64,000 nt of DNA from a virus: positions 1 to 64,000 of IMG/VR virus record IMGVR_UViG_3300020192_000279; one strand, 5' to 3'. Both the position numbers and the translations under genes were made by a program. The notes under the pieces were generated by a model, which was given only the letters and a program-made list of their open reading frames with translations, searched no databases and was not told where the DNA came from. Positions 25,256 through 34,519 of the stretch are shown piece after piece (position 1 is the stretch's first letter; every line of letters starts with the position of its first letter).

Positions 25256-28200
25256 ATTTCACTCACCTAAACGTTCACTCGAAGGCGTCGATGCTATATG
25301 GATCGGCCAACGTCAAGGACATCATCAAGTGTGTCAAAGACTTGGGGCAAACGTCCGTCGCACTAACAGACTATTCCAATCTTTTTAATGCGATTGAGTT
25401 TTACAAGCAGGCTAAGACTGCTGGACTAAAGCCTATTCTTGGCGTTGATATTTTCTTCTGTGAGGACGCTCAGCAGCTACGTATTCAAAAGGTACGACAG
25501 GTTTCGCATTTGATTCTGTTGGCGGAGACGGACGAAGGTTGGAAGAATATCGCGAGGATTGTTTCGGAGGCGAATAGCGAAGCTAACTATTATTACAATC
25601 CCCGTGTTGACTTTAAGTTGCTTGAAAAGTACAAAGAGGGTGTGATTTGTTTGACTGGCGGTAGTCTTGATGGTGTGATTGCAAAGCATCTGTATGATAA
25701 GCCTACTGAGGGCGGCAATGACGTTGAGCCCGCAGCTATTTTTAAAGCCGAGGGCATGGTACGTCGCTTCTTGAAGATCTACGATCAATCTCATTTCTTC
25801 CTCGAAGTGCAATCTACTGGCTTAGTGCAGCAAGAACAGATCAATAGTCGCTTGCGTACTATGGCACTCAAGTATGGCATTAAGACCGTGGCGACCGGCA
25901 ACGTTCATTATGTTCATCAGCATGACGCGGAGTCTCATAAGACGTTGCTGGCTATGAGCGAGAATGCCTACAGTAAGCTCACGTACACTGACTTTTCGCA
26001 CGAAGAATACTACATCAAGTCTCGCGAGCAAATGCTTGCGGCTGGTCTACAAGAAGCTGAGCTTGACGTTACGAATGAGATTGCTGAGCGTTGTAACGTC
26101 ACGATTGACATTAACAAGAGACGCTTACCTAAGTACGCTTTCGTGCCAGATGGCAAGACTTCTGATGAGTATTTGGTTGAGATTGCCAACGATGGGCTTT
26201 CTCGTATTCTCAAGGTTGCTGGATCAGAACAAGACTATCAGGATCGTCTCGATCGTGAATTGAATGACATTCGCGAAATGGGGTTCTCTGACTACTTCCT
26301 CATCGTTCACGACGTGATCTCGTGGATTCACAGTAAGGAAATCTTACTCGGGCGTGGCCGTGGCTCTGCTGGTGGTAGCCTTGTGAGTTACGCCCTCGGG
26401 ATTACCGACATTGATCCACTCCAGTACGGCTTGATTTGGGAACGCTTCCTGAACAAGGGACGTGGTGGATTGCCTGATATCGACACGGACGTGCCACGTT
26501 CGAAGCGTCAGAAGGTCTTGGAGTATGTTCGTAATCGCTTCGGTGCTGGCAACGTTGCTCAGCTTGTAACCTTCAATGGTTTGCAAGCGAGAGCCGTGCT
26601 CAAGGAAGTGTTTCGTGTGTATAACATGCCGTTCGATGAGGCTAACAAGATCACCGCGTTGGTTCCTGCGAAGAACGACGAGCACGTTGCTATCAGTCTG
26701 GACGAGGCTATCGAGTCCGTCAAGGAACTCAAGGAATACGCCGAGAAGTACAAGCCATGGTTCACCATCGCTCGTGCCCTCGAAGGTTGCTACAAGTCAA
26801 CCGGCTTGCACGCCGCTGCCGTTGTGATCTCGGACGTTCCGTTCGACGAGAGTGCCTATCCGTTGACTCGTTCAAAGGATGGCGATCTAATTTTCGGCTG
26901 GGACATGAACACGGTCGATTCTTTGAATCTGCTTAAGCTGGACATCTTGGGCTTGAACACTCTTGATGACATTCAGGTTACCATGGATTTGGTTGCTGAG
27001 CGTCGCAAGATTGATATTGCTCGTGCTTCCATGCCTTTGGATGATCCGGTTACTTATGCTATGATTGGCCAAGGGTTTACAGTTGGTGTTTTCCAGATCG
27101 AAAAGCAGCTTGGTAGAACATGGAGCAAGAATCTTAGGCCGGAAAGTATAGAACAGCTAAGTGACTTATGTAGTATTATTCGTCCTGGTCCGCTTGACTC
27201 TGGTATGGCAACTCAATATCGCGACGTGAAGATGAAGGGGGCGGATCCGACCTATATTCATCCTGCTCTTGAGCCTATTCTCAAGAACACCTATTCAGGT
27301 CTTTTATATCAAGAACAGGTAATTGAGATCTGTCGTGTACTTGCCGGCATGTCTTTGATCGACGCCGACAAGGTGCGTAAGGCGATGGGCAAGAAGAAGC
27401 CCGAAGAGATGAAGAAGTGGGAGCAGGTGTTTATTACTGGGTGCAGTAAGAGTGGCATAGACCCTGACATTGCCTTGGCTATCTGGAGCTACATTGATAA
27501 GTTCGCGGGGTATGGATTTAACAAATCTCACGGTGTCGGTTATGCTTTGATGGCGTATGAGACCGCTTATCTCAAAGCCAACTATACGGTTGAGTTCTTG
27601 TGTGCTAAGCTTTCGAATTCAGACGGCGAAGCCGAGAAACTGAGTGGTTTGGTGTACGATGCCAAACTATTTGGTATCGAAGTCACACCGCCTCGTGTTA
27701 CGCACGCAAATAAAGACTTCGATGTGGTCACAGACAGGCATATCGCTTTCGGTCTCACAGCCCTTAAGGGTGTTGGTGTGGCCGCTGTAGGCGACATGAT
27801 CAAGTTATCGAAGGGACTCAAGACTTTCGACGAGATCATCTGGAAGTGGGCGACCACCAAGAGTAAGGTGACGAGTGCCACTATGATGGCGTTCATTAAA
27901 GGTGGAGCACTTGATGACGTGCAAGAAAATCGCGTTCGTGGCATTTCACGTTTGAAGTTGCTTGACAATTTGACCGACAAGGAACGCGAGACTGTGACGC
28001 AGTTGATGCAAATTGAAACTGATGTCACTGATTGGGTGCGTTTCGTGAAATCATTGTCCGATGACAACAAGGTTGATCAGATTAAAGAGAAATATGGCGT
28101 GACAATTCCGAACGTACGTCGTCGTGCTACAATTCGTGAGCTATTACAAGAGTACGATGCTGGCGAACTCTTTGACAGTAAGGCTCAACGCATTGCCTGG

Positions 28201-28539
28201 GAGCAGTTTTATCTTGGTATTTCACTTAGTGGTAGCGAAGCCGACATCTACAAAGCCCGCCACAAGTGCGTGGACTTAGTGAAGAACGCATCTGCTGATA
28301 TGGCTTTCGAGATTGCCGTATGTGTTGATAGCGTACGTCAAATTACAACCAAGAAGGGTGATGACATGGCCTTTGTGACGGCTCGTGACAATACCTATCA
28401 AATGGACAACATCGTCGTTTTTCCAAGAACATTTGCTCTATCTAAAGGGCTTTTGGAATCTGGCAATGTCATTCGCATTAAAGGTAAAGTTGATGATCGT
28501 GGCTCACTGATCGCCGACGTTGTGGAAAGACTTAAATGA
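25252..28539 (+). CDS. dnaE: DNA polymerase III alpha subunit (family C, DnaE type)
   Basis: A 1095-aa replicative polymerase. An N-terminal PHP domain opens with 'THLNVHSKASMLYG'. The palm contains 'GRGRGSAGGSLVSYALGI' and the catalytic 'PDIDTD' (Asp409/411/413), with the third Asp in 'LKLDILGL' (Asp564). 'VFQIE', 'FNKSHGVGYALMAYETAYLK' (fingers) and a C-terminal OB-like region follow. PHP metal ligands are degenerate: the second His of the usual HLHVHS is Asn7, the His of 'TDHGN' is Tyr41, and the late 'NDVH' is 'GNVH', so intrinsic exonuclease activity is doubtful. No epsilon-type exonuclease gene is visible in the window. It starts by ATGA overlap. Confidence 0.92.
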   Translation: MNFTHLNVHSKASMLYGSANVKDIIKCVKDLGQTSVALTDYSNLFNAIEFYKQAKTAGLKPILGVDIFFCEDAQQLRIQKVRQVSHLILLAETDEGWKNIARIVSEANSEANYYYNPRVDFKLLEKYKEGVICLTGGSLDGVIAKHLYDKPTEGGNDVEPAAIFKAEGMVRRFLKIYDQSHFFLEVQSTGLVQQEQINSRLRTMALKYGIKTVATGNVHYVHQHDAESHKTLLAMSENAYSKLTYTDFSHEEYYIKSREQMLAAGLQEAELDVTNEIAERCNVTIDINKRRLPKYAFVPDGKTSDEYLVEIANDGLSRILKVAGSEQDYQDRLDRELNDIREMGFSDYFLIVHDVISWIHSKEILLGRGRGSAGGSLVSYALGITDIDPLQYGLIWERFLNKGRGGLPDIDTDVPRSKRQKVLEYVRNRFGAGNVAQLVTFNGLQARAVLKEVFRVYNMPFDEANKITALVPAKNDEHVAISLDEAIESVKELKEYAEKYKPWFTIARALEGCYKSTGLHAAAVVISDVPFDESAYPLTRSKDGDLIFGWDMNTVDSLNLLKLDILGLNTLDDIQVTMDLVAERRKIDIARASMPLDDPVTYAMIGQGFTVGVFQIEKQLGRTWSKNLRPESIEQLSDLCSIIRPGPLDSGMATQYRDVKMKGADPTYIHPALEPILKNTYSGLLYQEQVIEICRVLAGMSLIDADKVRKAMGKKKPEEMKKWEQVFITGCSKSGIDPDIALAIWSYIDKFAGYGFNKSHGVGYALMAYETAYLKANYTVEFLCAKLSNSDGEAEKLSGLVYDAKLFGIEVTPPRVTHANKDFDVVTDRHIAFGLTALKGVGVAAVGDMIKLSKGLKTFDEIIWKWATTKSKVTSATMMAFIKGGALDDVQENRVRGISRLKLLDNLTDKERETVTQLMQIETDVTDWVRFVKSLSDDNKVDQIKEKYGVTIPNVRRRATIRELLQEYDAGELFDSKAQRIAWEQFYLGISLSGSEADIYKARHKCVDLVKNASADMAFEIAVCVDSVRQITTKKGDDMAFVTARDNTYQMDNIVVFPRTFALSKGLLESGNVIRIKGKVDDRGSLIADVVERLK

Positions 28540-28751
28540 ATTACGAATACGATTTTGAAGATATTGGTCTCACGGAAGATCAACGCAAACTTGTTGAATT
28601 GGGTATGGCAAAGGTTGAAGATCTTAATGTCATCATCAAGAAAGCAATTAACGCACGATCAAAAAACGGCTGGGAACCACTTTATCCATTCTCTGTACCG
28701 CTCATGTGGTTTAGACGAATTCCTCCCACACAAAAACGAAAAACTAAGTGA
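28536..28751 (+). CDS. Small protein, unknown (71 aa)
   Basis: A 71-aa ORF overlapping the polymerase stop by ATGA. The N-terminus is acidic and helical. The C-terminus is Trp/Pro-rich and then basic ('KNGWEPLYPFSVPLMWFRR'). A frame-shifted ORF of similar size on the same strand (28555) is judged the shadow because it lacks a ribosome site. Coupling to the polymerase gene suggests a small cofactor, but nothing is recognised. Confidence 0.45.
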   Translation: MNYEYDFEDIGLTEDQRKLVELGMAKVEDLNVIIKKAINARSKNGWEPLYPFSVPLMWFRRIPPTQKRKTK

Positions 28752-28799
28752 CAGTTATGTTGATTGGTGATATCATAATGATGGATAGAGGACTTAGAT

Positions 28800-29459
28800 A
28801 TGATGGTTGATGTACCTGACGACATAGTAGCACAGATTCTTGAACAGTATCATCCCTTTGTTCGCTACATTGCTAAACGTGCCTGTTGCTCATCTGCGAC
28901 GCTTGATGTCAACGACTTGTATCAGGTTGGAGATATGGCTGTTTTACGAGCGGTTAAAGCATATGATCCTTCATCTGGTAGTAACATCAAGTCGTTTGTT
29001 ACAAGCTCCATTCGAAACGCGATCTTTAACGAGGCGGCTCGTTTTATTGGTGTATTGACAGTTGATTTTAGAACGACTGCCTTGGCGTCTATGGCGTCAA
29101 AATTGCACGAAAAAGGACAGAGTGACGAAGAGATTGCAGTTACGTTAACTAACAAGTATGGTCGCAATTTCGATGCAGATCATGCTCGCGACCTGCGTAT
29201 GACCTATAGTCGTAGACACTATAAACAAGTCAAAGAAGATATCACGGTAGACGGTATTGAGAATGATTTCTCGATCAAGGATGTATTAGACAGTGTTGTA
29301 AAGGACGAGACAGATCGTATCATCCTTTATAGACGCATACTGGGTGGCCTCTCTGTAGAACAGATAGCGGCTATTCTTCATATTTCAAGAAGGGCGGTTT
29401 CCAAAAAGGAGACCTGTCTTAAGACCAGAATCAAGCGAGCCCTTGAGGACGCGGCATAA
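28800..29459 (+). CDS. RNA polymerase sigma factor, sigma-70 family
   Basis: A 219-aa sigma factor that directs host RNA polymerase to phage promoters. Region 2 runs from about residue 20 to 80: 'VNDLYQVGDMAVLRAVKAYDP' then 'SFVTSSIRNAIFNEAAR' match the canonical region 2.1-2.4 helices. Region 4 is near residues 168-216: 'ILYRRILGGLSVEQIAAILHISRRAVS' is the helix-turn-helix for the -35 element. No region 1.1 or 3 domain is evident, a minimal ECF-like or phage-like layout. AGAGGA lies 7 nt before the ATG, in the only real gap (48 nt) of this operon. It probably recognises the TTAGTGTAnT motif of the structural genes, which is an inference. Confidence 0.88.
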   Translation: MMVDVPDDIVAQILEQYHPFVRYIAKRACCSSATLDVNDLYQVGDMAVLRAVKAYDPSSGSNIKSFVTSSIRNAIFNEAARFIGVLTVDFRTTALASMASKLHEKGQSDEEIAVTLTNKYGRNFDADHARDLRMTYSRRHYKQVKEDITVDGIENDFSIKDVLDSVVKDETDRIILYRRILGGLSVEQIAAILHISRRAVSKKETCLKTRIKRALEDAA

Positions 29460-31264
29460 TGTATAAGAAACGAATTCTATTTGTTGGTGAAGCTAGTTTT
29501 TTGAGTACTGGTTTTTCAACCTACTATCGTGAGTTGTTGCCTCGATTAGCCGCTACAGGCAAGTATGAAATTGCTGAGCTTGGCTCGTATGCACGTCAGG
29601 ACGATCCTCGTGTACAAGAGTTTATTGCTGGTCGTTGGCGTTTTTATGGCGTGATGCCAACCACTGATGAAGAGAATCGAGTTTTTCAACAGCCAAGTCC
29701 GCACCCACGTACACGCGGACAAAACACTAATCAGTTTGGTGAACACAAGTTTGCTTACGCTCTTGTTGATTTTAAGCCGGATATCGTTATTGATATTCGT
29801 GACTGGTGGATGCTTGAATTCCAAGAACGTAACATCTTTCGCTCATGGTACAAGTGGCTTGTAATGCCAACGGTTGACGCTGAACCTCAACAAGAAGAGT
29901 GGATTCAGTCATATGAAAATGCCAACATGGTTTTGGCGTATTCGGATTATGGCATTCATACGTTGCGTCGCCAATCTTCGCTAGCTACAAACGGGAAGCG
30001 TGCCATGAAGATTTTCCCGAAGCCGATGCGTCCTGGCGTAGACATTAACTCTTTCAAGCCAACTGACAAGAAGACGAGTCGCGAACACTGGAATTTGGCC
30101 GCTGACGTACCCATTATTGGTACCGTTATGCGTAATCAAAGTCGCAAACTCTATCCCGATCTTATTGACGCTTTTGCGTTAATGAAGAATAAGTATAAGG
30201 GCGAGTCACAAGTTGACAAGGCTGTATTACTCATTCATTCGTGTTGGCCAGACAACATGCATTCATATGACTATCCTCGTCACGTAGCACGCCTAGATCG
30301 TTATGAGTGGATGGCCAATCATCATAAGGGCATTCGCGGTAGCGTCTTGCAATCTCTCTATTGTCATTCTTGTAAGCAGCCGTCTGTCACTTTTGCCGCC
30401 AACCTCTTTGGTCGTCCGGTTCAAGAAGGACGCATTAAGCTACCGTGCTGTTATTGCGGCAAGACGGACGCTTCGCCGCCGAGCACGAGTGTTGGCTTCG
30501 ACCGCAACGATCTAGCTAAGCTATACAATCTGATGGATGTTTACGTTCAGTGTTCTATTTGTGAAGGCGACGGCATGCCTATTCAAGAAGCCAAGGCTTG
30601 TGGTGTCCCAGCCTTGGTTATGGATTACACCGCCATGCGAGAGAAGGGCCGTTACCCTGATTACTCTCATTTCAAGGAATCTGATATCAATGAACGTAAT
30701 TATACGTGCCACAAGGGTGGTGAAGTAATTAACGTTGATAGATACTATTATGAACCTGAAACTTCATGCAAGAGGGCGTTGCCTGATATCGCTGATCTAG
30801 CACTTAAAATGCGTAACATGATTAAGGATCCAGTGCGTCTAGCGGCACTTAGTAACGAGGCTCGTGAATGCGTTGAAGAAAACTACAACTGGGATGAGTT
30901 GTGGCATCAGTGGGAGTACGTGTTGGATAATGTCAAAATTTTGGATCGTGCCGACACATGGGATAGTCCCATCGCTCAGGTTGACGAAGTGCGTAGCATT
31001 CCTGTTCCGGCTAACCTTAGCGATGAGCAGTTTGTGAATTGGCTATACTTGAACATTCTTAAGTATCCTTCGGTGGATACCGAAGGAGCCAAAATGTGGA
31101 TCTCTCACATTCAACAGGGCGTAACACGCGATCAACTCATGCAGCAATTTGTCTCGATCGGTAATCAGCAATCAAGTGCTAGCAAGATGCGTGATCAAGT
31201 GCGACTTGAAATGGGTGGTAAGCTGTCGGCTTTGCCGACGAAGAAGTCGCAGGAGTTTGTATGA
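29459..31264 (+). CDS. Glycosyltransferase (GT4, GT-B fold) with zinc-knuckle insert and DUF4214-like tail
   Basis: A 601-aa GT-B enzyme that would transfer a sugar from a nucleotide donor. The N-domain opens 'ILFVGEASFLSTGFSTYYREL'. The donor domain carries 'YVQCSICEGDGMPIQEAKACG', the GT4 E-x7-E-type motif. Between the two lies an unusual insert with CHSC (Cys302/305) and CCYC (Cys330/331/333), a likely zinc knuckle. Residues about 517-570 ('FVNWLYLNILKYPSVDTEGA...') match the DUF4214 pattern often found in extracellular or glycan-associated proteins. It overlaps the sigma stop by 1 nt and starts the glycan operon. Confidence 0.82.
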   Translation: MYKKRILFVGEASFLSTGFSTYYRELLPRLAATGKYEIAELGSYARQDDPRVQEFIAGRWRFYGVMPTTDEENRVFQQPSPHPRTRGQNTNQFGEHKFAYALVDFKPDIVIDIRDWWMLEFQERNIFRSWYKWLVMPTVDAEPQQEEWIQSYENANMVLAYSDYGIHTLRRQSSLATNGKRAMKIFPKPMRPGVDINSFKPTDKKTSREHWNLAADVPIIGTVMRNQSRKLYPDLIDAFALMKNKYKGESQVDKAVLLIHSCWPDNMHSYDYPRHVARLDRYEWMANHHKGIRGSVLQSLYCHSCKQPSVTFAANLFGRPVQEGRIKLPCCYCGKTDASPPSTSVGFDRNDLAKLYNLMDVYVQCSICEGDGMPIQEAKACGVPALVMDYTAMREKGRYPDYSHFKESDINERNYTCHKGGEVINVDRYYYEPETSCKRALPDIADLALKMRNMIKDPVRLAALSNEARECVEENYNWDELWHQWEYVLDNVKILDRADTWDSPIAQVDEVRSIPVPANLSDEQFVNWLYLNILKYPSVDTEGAKMWISHIQQGVTRDQLMQQFVSIGNQQSSASKMRDQVRLEMGGKLSALPTKKSQEFV

Positions 31265-31839
31265 CTTCGTACATGGTGAATAATGCCGGAAAGCGTGTTT
31301 GTCATAGAGGCCATATCATGACAAAAGCACTTATCTATAAAGAGAAACGTAAAGATGGTGGTATTTCGGAACATTGTAAGGTCTGTCGTCAAGAGAATCA
31401 AGCAGCTTTTAATGCAAAGAAACCAGATTATTTTAAGCAATATAATAAACGTTGGAAAAAAGACAACAAAGTTTATCGTGTTGCTTACGAGTCTAAAAAA
31501 CGTTTACAATATCGCAAACAATGGATATCTTTTTTTACCAAGAAATATGGTAAGACGCCACAATGTCAGCTTTGTGAAAAGCGACTGTATTGGACTCATG
31601 CACGTCATGATTTTAGAGTTTGTTTTGATCATAGGACTGGTAATGAGTTAATCAAATCTAAATCACCTAGAACATGGATACAGAATAAGCCGTGTATAGA
31701 ATCTAATGTTCGGATTTTTGAGTTGTGTAATTTTGGCATTCTATGTCGTGCATGTAACATTCTGATGTCCTCTGATATTGGAAGACGAAAAGCTATTGCC
31801 TGGAATTTAGCTAAATATCTTGAGGAGAGTGGTTTATGA
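31261..31839 (+). CDS. Endonuclease VII-like HNH homing endonuclease
   Basis: A 192-aa Cys/His-rich protein. An N-terminal CHRGH/CKVC pair is a zinc motif. The middle is Lys/Arg-rich. The C-terminal half has 'CQLCEKRL', 'VCFDHRTGNEL' and 'ILCRACNILM', the Cys-x-x-Cys ... Asp-His ... Cys-x-x-Cys-Asn layout of endonuclease VII/HNH nucleases. The gene is visibly AT-richer than its glycosyltransferase neighbours and is joined by ATGA overlaps at both ends. It is most likely a free-standing homing endonuclease that inserted at a gene junction without breaking translational coupling. Confidence 0.8.
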   Translation: MTSYMVNNAGKRVCHRGHIMTKALIYKEKRKDGGISEHCKVCRQENQAAFNAKKPDYFKQYNKRWKKDNKVYRVAYESKKRLQYRKQWISFFTKKYGKTPQCQLCEKRLYWTHARHDFRVCFDHRTGNELIKSKSPRTWIQNKPCIESNVRIFELCNFGILCRACNILMSSDIGRRKAIAWNLAKYLEESGL

Positions 31840-33071
31840 AATTGTTGTTTACGGGACCATTACAAGACTTTTCCGGATTCGCAACCGCCTCACGTATCTT
31901 TCTGCGTACGCTCTTGCAAGATGATAATATTGTCGTGACAGCACGGGCACTTAAATACGATCAGCTAGACGTTGGTCAGGCTTTCAAGCCAGACGCTTGG
32001 CTATCCGCCGTTCTCGCAAGAGATTTGCAGGATGTTGATGTAGCTATTCAAATGACAACATGTAATGTCGAGGCTGTACCAATTCCTGGCATCCTGAATG
32101 GATTGTATACGTTCTTAGAAAGCAGTCATATGCAGTTGTCTTGGGTAGCCAAGGCTAATGAGTTTGACTTCTTGATGGTGCCATCTAAATCTAACGCAGA
32201 AGCGATGCTTAACTCTGGCGTGGTTAAGCCTATTGTTGTGTGCGGTCTTCCATGTGACGAAGATGTATACACCAAGCAGTATGAGCCGTACACTCTTGAG
32301 CACGCTGGCGACCGCACGGTGTTCTACAACATCTGTCAGTTGAGTAACAAGAAGGGGATTGACGCCCTGTTACGTGCTTATCATGCGGCCTTCTGGGACC
32401 GTCCAGACGAAGTTTTGCTTGTTCTTAAAACGTACATTCAGATGTCTGGACGGAATAATGAGCAAGAGCAAGTTAAGCAATACATTCAGAATATTCGTCA
32501 ACGTTGCCGCATTCCTGCTGATCGTTTTCCGCCCGTGTTGCCGTTAGTATTCACAATGAGCGATGACGAGATTCATAGTCTTCATGCTCGTGGCGACGCT
32601 TACGTTTGTTCTTCTCGTGCCGAAGGATGGGGTATCCCCGTTTTTGATGCTCTTGGATATGGCAAGACAGTAATCACAAATGTCGCTGGTGGTATGGCGG
32701 ATTTCGTGACTCGTGATAATGCTCTCGTATATGGTGGTATGCCAACATACTTCTTTGATACGCCTCATAGTGATCCAGGACTTTACACTGGTGTCGAACA
32801 GTGTTTCGAGCCATGTGTTCCAGAAATGGCCATGGTCATGCGTAACTTTCATTTCCTTCGCAAGGGAGACAAAGAAGGAGTGCTTGACGATTCCAATAAA
32901 GAACAATGGAGGTCTGTTTTGACGCGGCGTGAGAACGCCAAGCTTGTTGGACAGAAGCATGACTACAGACGTATTTCGTCTATAATTACGAAACAAATTC
33001 ATACGATGCTCGATATGTGGAAACAAACAGGAGTCGTGAGATTCAATGAAACCGTCCAAGAGAATAGCTAA
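31836..33071 (+). CDS. Glycosyltransferase, GT4 family
   Basis: A 411-aa GT-B glycosyltransferase. The N-terminal domain starts with 'KLLFTGPLQDFSGFATASR', the usual first strand and glycine loop. The C-terminal donor domain has 'DAYVCSSRAEGWGIPVFDALGYGKTVIT', the conserved E-G-x-G-[ILMV]-P pattern. It would use a UDP- or GDP-sugar and act in the cytosol. It overlaps both neighbours by a few bases. The acceptor is not identifiable from sequence. Confidence 0.8.
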   Translation: MKLLFTGPLQDFSGFATASRIFLRTLLQDDNIVVTARALKYDQLDVGQAFKPDAWLSAVLARDLQDVDVAIQMTTCNVEAVPIPGILNGLYTFLESSHMQLSWVAKANEFDFLMVPSKSNAEAMLNSGVVKPIVVCGLPCDEDVYTKQYEPYTLEHAGDRTVFYNICQLSNKKGIDALLRAYHAAFWDRPDEVLLVLKTYIQMSGRNNEQEQVKQYIQNIRQRCRIPADRFPPVLPLVFTMSDDEIHSLHARGDAYVCSSRAEGWGIPVFDALGYGKTVITNVAGGMADFVTRDNALVYGGMPTYFFDTPHSDPGLYTGVEQCFEPCVPEMAMVMRNFHFLRKGDKEGVLDDSNKEQWRSVLTRRENAKLVGQKHDYRRISSIITKQIHTMLDMWKQTGVVRFNETVQENS

Positions 33072-33390
33072 GTATAACCTAACAAATCGTCTTGAAAACG
33101 AGATGCGTGTTTCGTATCCGAAACGCGGTCTTAAGGCAGATTATCAAGGTAGTCGTACCGCCGCCATTCAGTTGTTTTGTTTGTCTTGCATGGGCGGCTG
33201 CCGTGCTGATGTAGTTGCCTGTACATCTAAGAGTTGTCCACTTTGGCAGTTCAGACCGGGTGGCAAAAAAGGTGTGCGTCCGCCGGGCATTCCTAGCGAG
33301 GCAGACTATAATGAAATGATTGACGATAGTGTTAGTGATAAGCAGCGTGAATCAGGACGCAAGCTACGTAAAGAGGATGATGTAGAATGA
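33046..33390 (+). CDS. Cys-rich zinc-binding phage protein (114 aa)
   Basis: A 114-aa basic protein containing 'CLSCMGGCRADVVAC' and 'SKSCPLWQFRPGG', i.e. the C-x-x-C ... V-x-x-C ... C-P-L-W pattern found in many uncharacterised phage proteins. The Arg/Lys-rich ends suggest nucleic-acid binding. It overlaps the glycosyltransferase before it by 26 nt and the next gene by ATGA. The function is not known. Confidence 0.6.
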   Translation: MKPSKRIAKYNLTNRLENEMRVSYPKRGLKADYQGSRTAAIQLFCLSCMGGCRADVVACTSKSCPLWQFRPGGKKGVRPPGIPSEADYNEMIDDSVSDKQRESGRKLRKEDDVE

Positions 33391-34496
33391 ATCAGTTTTA
33401 TGAACCACAAATGAAGTCGATTGCGGAGCGAGTGAATCGCAAGCCGCGATTGGTACAGTGTATTCAGATGCTGAACGAAGAAGAGTTTGCTCCCTTGGTT
33501 CTGCGTTCGATCTATGATCAGGTAGACCGCATCCTAGTTATCGAAGGGGCGGTCGCAAACAACCCTCGATCGACGCCCGATGGGCATTCGATCGACAAGA
33601 CTCGTGAAATCCTAGCGGACTTCAAGGCGAATCACGACCCCAAGAAAAAGGTTGTTATCATCTCTATCAACAAGCATTGGAAAAACTTGGAAGAGATGAA
33701 GCAGACGTTCTTGGATATGTCCATTCCCGGTGATTGGATTTTGATCAATGACGCTGACGAGTTCTACAGGCCGCAGGACATTGAACGTCTTCGTAGTGCT
33801 ATTGATCTTAATCCTGCGGCCTGTGAGTTTGTGCCGAACTTCCTACATTTCTATCGTGACTTCAATCACGTTGCTGTGCCCGGTCCTGAATGGCAACCGC
33901 AGCATCAGCGTGTTTTCAAGTACGTGCGTGGCATGAAGTACAATAGTCATCCTATTGTAACAGATCCGGCTGGTCACTGTACATATTTCTCGCCTCACTA
34001 TCAGCATCGTAGAGTGATGCTGAATGACTTTTTCATTTTCCACTATGGCTATGCTCGTTCGAACATGAACGACATTATGAAAGCCAAGCAGGAATACTAC
34101 GAGAAGGAACTCGCGGCACATGGTGCCGCCAATAAGAAGTTTGATCAGAAGGTTAAGGATTGGTTTTCTAAGACCGAGCCAGTATTGGAATTTACTGGAC
34201 TTCATCCAAAAGTAATGCACGCACATACACTGTATGGAAAGCTAGATCCTGAGTTTGAGTGTGATCATACCAATATCCCAAAGTGGGACAGCGATCAATT
34301 CTATTCTAAGGTACTTGCTGGCGAAGAGTACGGTAACATCTGGCTCTGTATGACTCGACAGTCGCAGCCGCATATGCACCACTACCATAATGGAATGACG
34401 TTGATGTTACCGCCGGTAGATATGCCGTGCGGTAATCCGCAAGACGCTGGGTTAAATAAGCTTGGTGATTCCTGGGCTCATGTAGGATCCTGTTAA
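33387..34496 (+). CDS. Glycosyltransferase, GT-A fold (GT2/GT17-like)
   Basis: A 369-aa protein whose first 200 residues form a GT-A domain. 'QCIQMLNEEEFAPLVLRSIYD' starts it, then 'RILVIEGAVANNPRSTPDGHS', and the metal-binding motif is Asp122-Ala-Asp124-Glu in 'LINDADEFYRPQDI'. The C-terminal part is His/Tyr-rich ('MHHYHNGMTLMLPP'). The pattern resembles beta-1,4-mannosyl-glycoprotein-type (GT17) or WaaE-like GT2 enzymes, but the substrate cannot be inferred. It starts at an ATGA overlap. Confidence 0.75.
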   Translation: MNQFYEPQMKSIAERVNRKPRLVQCIQMLNEEEFAPLVLRSIYDQVDRILVIEGAVANNPRSTPDGHSIDKTREILADFKANHDPKKKVVIISINKHWKNLEEMKQTFLDMSIPGDWILINDADEFYRPQDIERLRSAIDLNPAACEFVPNFLHFYRDFNHVAVPGPEWQPQHQRVFKYVRGMKYNSHPIVTDPAGHCTYFSPHYQHRRVMLNDFFIFHYGYARSNMNDIMKAKQEYYEKELAAHGAANKKFDQKVKDWFSKTEPVLEFTGLHPKVMHAHTLYGKLDPEFECDHTNIPKWDSDQFYSKVLAGEEYGNIWLCMTRQSQPHMHHYHNGMTLMLPPVDMPCGNPQDAGLNKLGDSWAHVGSC

Positions 34497-34519
34497 GCTA
34501 GACCTGGACGGTCACAGAT

